Shown piece by piece: positions 58,774 through 64,000 of a stretch of 64,000 bases of DNA (its first letter is position 1; every line of letters starts with the position of its first letter). This DNA comes from Candidatus Defluviilinea proxima (GTDB lineage: Bacteria > Chloroflexota > Anaerolineae > Anaerolineales > Villigracilaceae): the NCBI GenBank assembly GCA_016721115.1, contig JADKIW010000001.1:697501-761500 (forward strand), given 5' to 3'. The notes under the pieces are model-generated. The model saw only the letters and a program-made list of their open reading frames with translations, searched no databases and was not told the DNA's origin. Both the position numbers and the translations under genes were made by a program.

Positions 58774-59133
58774 ATGAAAGATTTCAGAACCCTCAAAGTT
58801 TGGGAAAAGGCTCATACACTGACACTCGCAATTTACAAATCCACGGAAGGTTTCCCCAAGCAGGAAATGTATGCATTGACAAGCCAGATCCAACGAGCGG
58901 CGGTTTCCATCCCAGCCAACATTGCCGAAGGTTGCGGAAAAGATTCAGATGCCGAACTCAAACGTTATTTCCTGATCTCAATGGGTTCATCAAGCGAATT
59001 GGAATATCTTCTTTTGCTCGCGCATGATCTTGGCTATCTCCCCAAAGATACTTTTCAATCCATGACGGATGATCTCGTCGAAATCCGCAAAATGCTCAAC
59101 GCCTTCATCCAAAAACTAAAAGCCAGCCGCTAA
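58774..59133 (+). CDS. Four helix bundle protein (S23/IVP family)
   Basis: 119 residues, whole length matches the family: MKDFRTLKVWEKAHTLTLAIYK (first helix with the conserved LKVWEKAH), YALTSQIQRAAVSIPANIAEG (about 35-55), SSSELEYLLLLAHDLGYL (about 78-95) and a C-terminal ...RKMLNAFIQKLK. The family was first seen in 23S rRNA intervening sequences and is related to the Avd accessory protein. GGAGGAAGG precedes ATG. The gene is bracketed by copies of the TAGC-rich repeat, ending inside the downstream copy, as if gene and repeats form one mobile unit. Molecular function is unknown. Confidence 0.92.
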   Translation: MKDFRTLKVWEKAHTLTLAIYKSTEGFPKQEMYALTSQIQRAAVSIPANIAEGCGKDSDAELKRYFLISMGSSSELEYLLLLAHDLGYLPKDTFQSMTDDLVEIRKMLNAFIQKLKASR

Positions 59134-59170
59134 AAGCTAATCGCCAACAGCTAATAGCTAACCGCTAACC
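59131..59170. repeat. TAGC-rich repeat, downstream of four-helix-bundle gene
   Basis: Contains the 33-base exact match to the upstream copy. The stop codon TAA of the four-helix-bundle gene is the first TAA of the repeat. Confidence 0.8.
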
Positions 59171-59187
59171 CAACCAAAGGAGCCCCC

Positions 59188-59652
59188 ATGAACACCAATT
59201 TATTGTTAACCACCGGCATCATCGTCTTTGTTCTATTCATCTTGAACGTCATTTTCCTCGCCATCATTTACTTCATGCGCAAGAAAATGGCGGAGGTGAG
59301 TCAGTGGCCGTCCGCGATGGGTGTGGTGCAAATGTCCACCATCGAACGCAGGTCATCGGATGACGGATATACGGATTACCCCGTTGTGCAATATTCCTAT
59401 CAGGTCAATGGGCAGGCTTATCAAAGCACGAAGCGTGCCCCTGGCCCCGAGGTGGGAGGTTCAGGAGCAAGAGGTGTCATCGCCAAATATCCGGTCGGTG
59501 CGCAGGTGATGGTGTTCTACAATCCACAAAACCCATCTGATGCCGTGCTGGAAAGAAAAGCACCCGCCATGTGGTTAATGTGGCTGTTGCTGGTTATATT
59601 CGATTGTGCTTTGTGTGGGGCAATACCGCTCGTGTGGTTCACAACAAAATAA
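59188..59652 (+). CDS. DUF3592 membrane protein
   Basis: 154 residues: one N-terminal helix (TGIIVFVLFILNVIFLAIIYFM), an exported DUF3592 domain (WPSAMGVVQMSTIERR...YPVVQYSYQVNGQAYQSTKRAP, then GAQVMVFYNPQNPSDAVLE) and a C-terminal helix. AAAGGAGCCCCC-ATG supports the start. Function unknown. Confidence 0.85.
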   Translation: MNTNLLLTTGIIVFVLFILNVIFLAIIYFMRKKMAEVSQWPSAMGVVQMSTIERRSSDDGYTDYPVVQYSYQVNGQAYQSTKRAPGPEVGGSGARGVIAKYPVGAQVMVFYNPQNPSDAVLERKAPAMWLMWLLLVIFDCALCGAIPLVWFTTK

Positions 59653-59661
59653 ACAGTTTAC

Positions 59662-59686
59662 GGGCGGCCTGTCGGCCGCCCTTTTT
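59662..59686 (+). terminator. Terminator
   Basis: GGGCGGCC-TGTC-GGCCGCCC followed by five Ts, ten bases after the DUF3592 stop. Confidence 0.9.
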
Positions 59687-61112
59687 ATTCCACAGTGCGC
59701 GCTCTTCTTTGTTCCAACAACTTTTGGATCCGCGTGTATTGCTCACGCGAAAGTGGAAACAACCACGCGAGAATGATCGTGCCAGATAAGATCATGGCAC
59801 CCAACGGGGAAACCAGCAAACGGATCATGCGTAACGCCGAATCGGATTGCGTGAAGTGAATAGACCCCTCGGAAGGAGAAACATATCCCGATGCGCCCAG
59901 TAATTGAAGAGTAATAAAAATGACCAGCGCCCCGGTCAACTTACGGATCAATGTGCGTATCCCGTAAAAGATACCCTCCTGCCTGCGGCCGGTGCGCAGT
60001 TCGTCCCATTCGATCACATCCGCAAAGATGGAGTCGGGCAGTGTATACGCGGCAGAGACGCCGATCCCTGCAAACGCAGCGATAAAGAGCAGGTACATCG
60101 TCTGCCCGGGTTGGATGGTGTAGATCATCAACGTCGCAATCACCCAAACCGTCATGCCAAGCCTGTAAGCGGTCCGCTTGTCAAATCGTTTTGCCATCTG
60201 CAACCAGAAGGGGATGAACACAATACAAACAGACATAAGGATGCCAAAGAACGCAGACTCAGAGGCCAGGTCAAAGCCAAAGACACGTATCGTGGCGAGC
60301 AGGTTTCCCTGCGCGATCCAATACAGGAGGAAGTACGGGAACGTCACAGCGATCATGTCCACGGCAGACCAGTTGAGCATGTGGATGCCCACCGCAAAAC
60401 GAAAAGGGATATTCTCCCAGGCCGCGCTCAAGGTCTCACGAAAAGGCAGGCTTTGCTGTTGCTCCGGTGTGGAGGTTTCGCGTATGAAGAGCCCAATAAG
60501 AAAAAGTGGAATGGCACCAATGGAGCCAAAGATCGCGCCGACCAACATGAATCCCTGTTGCTGTGTGCCACCGGAGGCAAGGACCATATCCACGATAGCG
60601 GGCGCGGCAATCACAACGGACAACGCACCCACGAGTTGGAAGAGCGAGCGAAAGCTTGTCAGCGTGGTGCGCTCATCGTAATCAGGAGTCAGCTCTGGGG
60701 TTAAAGAAAGAAACGGGACAGAGATCAGAGTCTGCAATGTGTCGGCGAGCATGAAGGCCAACGTCACATAGATCATCAATGCAGACTGATTGTCCCAATT
60801 CGGTGCCGACCACAAAATGACGAAACTCAATCCGAAGGGGATCGCAAACCATAACAAAAAGGGGCGTCTCCGCCCCCAACGTGTATGCAGACGATCTGTC
60901 AATATACCAATGATCGGGTCGTTCACGGCGTCCCACACGACGCCGGCCAGCGCGCCGAACGAAGCGATGCGCGGCTCCAACCCAACAACATCAGTCAGAT
61001 AGATGGCATAAAAGATCGAACGCATCATGCCAATGCTCGAAATTCCCCAATCCCCCGAACCGTAAAGGAGTTTGAGCCATAAAGGAAGGCGGGGCTTGGA
61101 AAGGGTATTCAT
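59685..61112 (-). CDS. GPH-family sugar:cation symporter (MelB-like MFS)
   Basis: Inner-membrane importer coupling glycoside uptake to Na+ or H+. I choose ATG 61112 (MNTLSKPRLPLWLKLLYGSGDWG); 475 residues and about 12 helices. The family signature is clear: DAVNDPIIGILTDRLHTRWGRRRPFLLW (about 55-82), and the second-half loop shows MAKRFDKRTAYRLG. Substrate is unknown; the GH1 and GH31 genes elsewhere in the window make oligosaccharides plausible, but they are distant. Confidence 0.88.
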   Translation of the reverse strand: MNTLSKPRLPLWLKLLYGSGDWGISSIGMMRSIFYAIYLTDVVGLEPRIASFGALAGVVWDAVNDPIIGILTDRLHTRWGRRRPFLLWFAIPFGLSFVILWSAPNWDNQSALMIYVTLAFMLADTLQTLISVPFLSLTPELTPDYDERTTLTSFRSLFQLVGALSVVIAAPAIVDMVLASGGTQQQGFMLVGAIFGSIGAIPLFLIGLFIRETSTPEQQQSLPFRETLSAAWENIPFRFAVGIHMLNWSAVDMIAVTFPYFLLYWIAQGNLLATIRVFGFDLASESAFFGILMSVCIVFIPFWLQMAKRFDKRTAYRLGMTVWVIATLMIYTIQPGQTMYLLFIAAFAGIGVSAAYTLPDSIFADVIEWDELRTGRRQEGIFYGIRTLIRKLTGALVIFITLQLLGASGYVSPSEGSIHFTQSDSALRMIRLLVSPLGAMILSGTIILAWLFPLSREQYTRIQKLLEQRRARTVE

Positions 61113-61261
61113 GGTTTCGAAGAGGCCGTAAGTGGAATACATATACAACCTATTCGCAGGCAAAAAGTGACGTTCTATTAACAGACCTTAACCCGAAAAC
61201 CCGTTGCATAAATGCAAGGCGTTCTTGCTGAAATGAAAAGTGAAAAACTGTAACCTATTGC

Positions 61262-61267
61262 TATAAT
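61262..61267 (+). promoter_or_regulatory. Extended -10 promoter of the riboswitch transcript
   Basis: TTGCTATAAT: TG one base before a perfect TATAAT, i.e. an extended -10. No good -35 at 17 bp. Transcription would begin just upstream of the first riboswitch. Confidence 0.6.
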
Positions 61268-61279
61268 GCAATTAACAAA

Positions 61280-61374
61280 ATCCGATAAGAGCAAACCCGT
61301 TGAAAAACGGGGACGCAAAGCCGATGGGTCTACCATCCTGCATCACAGGATCATGACAGCCAGGTTGCCGAAGA
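61280..61374 (+). ncRNA. c-di-GMP-I riboswitch (GEMM-I), first of two
   Basis: Conserved elements in order: GCAAACC, a hairpin CCCGTT-GAAA-AACGGG, GGGACGCAAAGCC, the variable P2-like hairpin (CATCCTG...CAGGATCATG), and GACAGCCAGGTTGCCGAA. These match the GEMM-I consensus, with the tetraloop in its usual place. It is followed about 22 bases later by an intrinsic terminator, suggesting transcriptional control. Confidence 0.88.
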
Positions 61375-61395
61375 AAATCATAGGGATGATCTTGG

Positions 61396-61427
61396 CGAGC
61401 CTGGTAAATAACCAGGCTCGTTTTATT
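61396..61427 (+). terminator. Terminator between the two riboswitches
   Basis: CGAGCCTGGT/ACCAGGCTCG with five-base loop and TTTTATT. The 3' part of riboswitch 1 (CAGCCAGGTTGCC) shares AGCCAGG/AGCCTGG-like words with the stem, so alternative pairing is conceivable. Confidence 0.8.
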
Positions 61428-61449
61428 GGAACCTTATCATTAGTTCGTT

Positions 61450-61538
61450 CGATAAAGGCAAAACCGTCGAAAGACGGTGACGCAAAGCCAAGGGTCTAAA
61501 ACTGCGAAAGCGGTCATGACAGCCTGGTTGCCGAATTT
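61450..61538 (+). ncRNA. c-di-GMP-I riboswitch (GEMM-I), second of two
   Basis: Same ordered elements: GGCAAAACC, CCGTC-GAAA-GACGG, TGACGCAAAGCC, AGGGTCTAAAACTGC..GCGGTCATGACAGCCTGGTTGCCGAA. Its 3' end lies about 28 bases before the ATG and close to the ribosome-binding site, with no terminator between. Confidence 0.88.
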
Positions 61539-61566
61539 TGAGTGTCTTTATCGAAGAGGAGAAAGC

Positions 61567-62208
61567 ATGACACTCAAAAATCGGAACATTCTACAAGCAA
61601 GTCTTTTACTGGCGCTCTTTGTTTCCCTGTTCTTCAACCCCATCTCTGCACTGGCAATGGCGAACAATGCCGACCTGCCATCATTTGCAGATTTTTCCCA
61701 ATCCGTTCAGAACGGTGATGCAACCGCATTGCGCGGTGTATACGTCCCCAATGTGATGGCACTGCCCATCGTACAACAACCGTCCAACAACGCCGGGTAT
61801 GTTTCCAGCAAAGACGGCGAAGCCACCCAATTCCGCATGGCATCCCAGTTCGGCAACATCGGTCTTCTGGCACACAACCACCTCGCTGGAAAATCTTTCT
61901 CCCAATTGGCAGTCGGTCAGGAGATCCGCCTCATCTACGGTGACGGACGCGTTGAATACTTCACAGTCACCGAAGTCCTGCACTATCAAGCCCTGCAACC
62001 CAACAGCGCCTACAGTTCCTTCAGTAACATCGATAAAAAAGAAACCCTCTCCGCCGAAGGCATGTTCAAACGTGTTTATTTCGGCGACCGCCACCTCGCC
62101 TTCCAAACCTGCATCGAAAAAGACGGCGAACTCAGCTGGGGACGCCTGTTCGTGATCGCCGTTCCCCAACCCGAATCCACAGCCACCAACCGCCCCGCCA
62201 CTAAATAG
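61567..62208 (+). CDS. Sortase-like exported protein under c-di-GMP riboswitch control
   Basis: 213 residues after GAGGAGAAAGC-ATG. Signal peptide or anchor (ILQASLLLALFVSLFFNPISALA), then a domain with the sortase order of catalytic residues: His in GLLAHNHLAGKSF (His103), Cys in LAFQTCIEKDG (Cys182) and Arg in WGRLFVIAVP (Arg193). The intermediate YGDGRVEYFTVTEVLHY fits the sortase barrel. An Ala/Thr/Pro tail follows. Sortases join or anchor surface proteins; here the substrate is unknown. Placing it behind two c-di-GMP sensors suggests a link to attachment or filament life style. The enzymatic assignment is by motif only. Confidence 0.72.
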   Translation: MTLKNRNILQASLLLALFVSLFFNPISALAMANNADLPSFADFSQSVQNGDATALRGVYVPNVMALPIVQQPSNNAGYVSSKDGEATQFRMASQFGNIGLLAHNHLAGKSFSQLAVGQEIRLIYGDGRVEYFTVTEVLHYQALQPNSAYSSFSNIDKKETLSAEGMFKRVYFGDRHLAFQTCIEKDGELSWGRLFVIAVPQPESTATNRPATK

Positions 62209-62277
62209 GATTTGCATCCGCTTCTTTCTTAACTGAAATCTGGTTCTGCATTACAAACATTCTCTCTCCTGAATCGA

Positions 62278-62313
62278 TCAGCCCGCCAATACTTGGCGGG
62301 CTGATTTTATTTT
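62278..62313 (+). terminator. Terminator after the sortase-like gene
   Basis: TCAGCCCGCCAA with perfect complement, three-base loop and TTTTATTTT. Confidence 0.9.
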
Positions 62314-62329
62314 GTAACAGTGGTTTGGT

Positions 62330-62335
62330 TATAAT
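62330..62335 (+). promoter_or_regulatory. Candidate -10 box for the YprB-like gene
   Basis: GGTTATAATC, 18 bases before ATG 62354, directly after the terminator of the previous gene. No convincing -35. Confidence 0.45.
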
Positions 62336-62353
62336 CATCCAATACAGGCTTCG

Positions 62354-63589
62354 ATGACCACAGATAAAAAACCGTCCATTTCAGATAAGCTCAAATCACT
62401 TGGTGTGAAGAAGGGCAATGCGCTTCCGGCTCCGCAGAAGCCTGATTCTCATTCCATTGATTCCGTCGTGGCTGGGAGATTTTCACCCACCCCGCGCGGC
62501 GATGTGTTCATCGCGGAACAAAAATATCCTGCCGATCACATTTACGGTTCATCCCCTCTGATTTCCTCTTTCCCATTTTCCTTTATTTCCCAATGGGCAA
62601 ATGACTCACAGATCACTGAACTGCCGCTCTCGAAATTTGCCTTTCTTGATACTGAGACATCCGGTCTCTCCGGCGGCACAGGGACGTATGCTTTCCTCGT
62701 CGGTGCGGCGCGTTTCATTGACGATACCTTCGTACTGCAACAATTCTTCATGCGTGACCCGGCCGAAGAGCCAGCCGTGCTGGAAGGGTTGGCAAAGTTC
62801 CTTGCGCCGTGTGAAGCATTGGTCACCTTCAACGGCAAAGCCTTTGATGCGCCTTTGCTTTCCACGCGGTATCGTCTTCATCAGATCCCTATTCCCTACC
62901 AGGACTATTCCCACCTCGACCTGCTTCCCCTTGCCCGCCGCCTCTGGCGCGACCGGCTCGAATCACGTGCGTTGAAGTATCTCGAAGAACACGTGTTGGG
63001 ACTCATACGCTCAAGCGAAGAAGTGCCAGGCTTCGAGATCCCCTGGCTATATTTTGATTATTTGCGAACTGGAGATGCACGTCCGTTGGGAGGCGTGTTC
63101 TATCACAACGCCATGGACGTGGTGGCGATGGCCGCATTGCTGGCGCACATGAACGACATGTTGGAAAGTCCGTATGAGGGGAAAGTGCAACACGGACTTG
63201 ACTTCGTCGCGTTGGGAAAGTTGTTTGAGGACCTCGGTCACTGGGATGATGCGGCAAAACTGTTCGAGCGTGGACTCGAGTTCGGGTTGACTGAATCAGA
63301 TTTCGGGGTGGCAGTGAAGCGCTTGTCCATCCTACAGAAAAGACGCGGGGATCTGGATGAGGCCGTTCGCTTGTGGGAGGCGTCGGCGGAAAGAGGTCAT
63401 CTATATGCGTTGATCGAACTGGCAAAACATTATGAGCACAAACAACGCGATGTGGCATCTGCACTGAAATGGACGCGTTCTGCATTGAAGAGCGTGGAAA
63501 AGACCGACATGCCTGCTTATATGCGTAAGTACTGGATGGGCGAAATCGAACATCGCCTGGAGCGTTTGGAGCGCAAAGCGGGGATATAA
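62354..63589 (+). CDS. YprB-like RNase-H-fold exonuclease with TPR-like C terminus
   Basis: 411 residues. The nuclease domain shows the DEDD acidic set: FAFLDTETSGLSGGTGTYAFLVGAARF (about 95, D and E), VTFNGKAFDAPLL (about 158, D), HLDLLPLARRLWR (about 190) and FYHNAMDVVAMAALLAHM (about 252, final D). The C-terminal 130 residues are TPR-like (LGKLFEDLGHWDDAAKLFERGLE, RGDLDEAVRLWEASAERGHLYALIELAKHYEH). Homologues in Firmicutes are named YprB and annotated as ribonuclease-H-like; substrate unknown. Confidence 0.87.
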   Translation: MTTDKKPSISDKLKSLGVKKGNALPAPQKPDSHSIDSVVAGRFSPTPRGDVFIAEQKYPADHIYGSSPLISSFPFSFISQWANDSQITELPLSKFAFLDTETSGLSGGTGTYAFLVGAARFIDDTFVLQQFFMRDPAEEPAVLEGLAKFLAPCEALVTFNGKAFDAPLLSTRYRLHQIPIPYQDYSHLDLLPLARRLWRDRLESRALKYLEEHVLGLIRSSEEVPGFEIPWLYFDYLRTGDARPLGGVFYHNAMDVVAMAALLAHMNDMLESPYEGKVQHGLDFVALGKLFEDLGHWDDAAKLFERGLEFGLTESDFGVAVKRLSILQKRRGDLDEAVRLWEASAERGHLYALIELAKHYEHKQRDVASALKWTRSALKSVEKTDMPAYMRKYWMGEIEHRLERLERKAGI

Positions 63590-63617
63590 TTAGACAACCT
63601 GTTCACCCGGAGGAATG

Positions 63618-64000
63618 ATGAAAATCACCTTGTCAAAGGAAGTTGGACGTGTAGATGTTACGGTTCTGCGCATTGAGGGTCAACTGGATGGTCAGACATA
63701 TCAGGAGTTGATTGAAAAGGCTCAAAGCGTATACAAGGCGGGGTCACGCAATTTTTTACTCGACCTTTCAGAGTTAACCTATATCAGTAGTGCCGGGCTG
63801 GTGGCCTTGCACACGATCGCGTTGCTGGCAAATGGTGATGCGCTTCCGGATACAGAAGCTGGTTGGTCTACCCTTCGCTCCGCTGGACGGGCAGGAAGCG
63901 GCGGGGTACAGGAACATGTCAAACTATATAACCCGCAGGAAAATATAAAGAACGTGTTGGATATGGTCGGCTTCGGAAATGCGTTTGAGATCTTCACCGA
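63618..64000 (+). CDS. STAS-domain anti-sigma factor antagonist-like protein, cut by window end
   Basis: ATG 63618 follows GGAGG at four bases (ATG 63615 is an alternative). The frame is open to base 64000, at least 127 residues: KITLSKEVGRVDVTVLRIEGQLDGQTYQELIEKA then FLLDLSELTYISSAGLVALHTIALL, where the Ser of ISSAG is the phosphorylation site of SpoIIAA-type antagonists. A polar insert (NGDALPDTEAGWSTLRS) between about 77 and 95 is longer than in minimal STAS proteins. TATAAT overlapping the preceding stop (63585-63590) could be its promoter. It probably takes part in partner switching with a kinase encoded downstream. Confidence 0.85.
   Translation, partial: MKITLSKEVGRVDVTVLRIEGQLDGQTYQELIEKAQSVYKAGSRNFLLDLSELTYISSAGLVALHTIALLANGDALPDTEAGWSTLRSAGRAGSGGVQEHVKLYNPQENIKNVLDMVGFGNAFEIFT

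Noticed and set aside
59904..60704. 266-codon plus-strand open frame
   Set aside because: It lies wholly antisense to the GPH symporter gene and has the Arg/His/Gln-rich composition of a shadow frame.

Overview
The window looks like a chromosomal stretch of a Chloroflexota bacterium, most likely of the class Anaerolineae. I infer this from the long Thr-Pro-rich linkers in secreted proteins and lipoproteins, the DUF3090/SCO1664 pair, the MoxR-DUF58-SpoIIM-RDD cluster, a pyrophosphate-type phosphofructokinase and moderate GC with AT-rich islands. No 16S rRNA gene is present to prove it. The content is mostly housekeeping and carbohydrate or peptide metabolism, interrupted by several repeat-rich accessory islands.

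Layout. 1-6.4 kb: the end of a GH1 beta-glucosidase, adenylate kinase, Tex, a lipoprotein gene with an in-frame amber codon, an aminoglycoside-phosphotransferase-like gene carrying palindromic inserts, and a 53-residue membrane peptide. 6.5-10.3 kb: a heterodimeric ABC exporter. 10.3-18.1 kb (minus strand): a large secreted protein and an oligopeptide ABC transporter whose binding protein reads as circularly permuted. 18.2-27 kb: a radical-SAM enzyme, MobA, UspA, a PLP enzyme, alpha-xylosidase, tRNA-Arg(CCT) and FtsK. 27-30.3 kb: RNase Z followed by four small AT-rich ORFs, each followed by a copy of the 3' end of the RNase Z gene. 30.4-41 kb: a lipoprotein, PPi-type phosphofructokinase, a secreted SGNH esterase, methylmalonyl-CoA mutase, DUF3090/SCO1664, homoserine dehydrogenase, a P-loop kinase and a double DinB-like protein. 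41-53 kb: folK and folP, the MoxR/DUF58/DUF4129/DUF4350/SpoIIM/RDD envelope cluster, and a TPR/zinc-ribbon protein. 53-56 kb: an array of Vsr-like endonuclease 3' ends, palindromes and an HNH endonuclease. 56-64 kb: a penicillin-binding-protein relative that has lost its catalytic motifs and is frameshifted, a four-helix-bundle gene bracketed by TAGC-rich repeats, a sugar symporter, tandem c-di-GMP-I riboswitches before a sortase-like protein, a YprB-like nuclease and the start of a STAS protein.

The most unusual points are these. (1) The SBP_bac_5 protein has the canonical N-terminal segment moved to its C terminus. (2) Duplicated gene 3' ends recur: one relic behind the GH1 gene, four behind RNase Z and six copies of a Vsr-like gene, in the last two cases interleaved with foreign ORFs or palindromic units. 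(3) Perfect palindromes sit in frame inside tex and the phosphotransferase gene. (4) Tandem c-di-GMP riboswitches precede a sortase-like gene. (5) A PBP1-like protein has lost the catalytic signatures of both domains. (6) Several genes show a -10 box exactly or about six bases before the start codon, which suggests leaderless transcripts, and in two places one symmetrical -10 appears to serve two divergent genes.

How the genes work together. Secreted and envelope functions are prominent. The GH1 and GH31 glycosidases, the GPH symporter and PPi-dependent glycolysis fit sugar fermentation. The oligopeptide transporter supplies peptides. The MoxR/DUF58 cluster probably acts in envelope complex assembly. 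Coordinates come from reading the bases by eye; edges of repeats and hairpins may be off by one or two bases.
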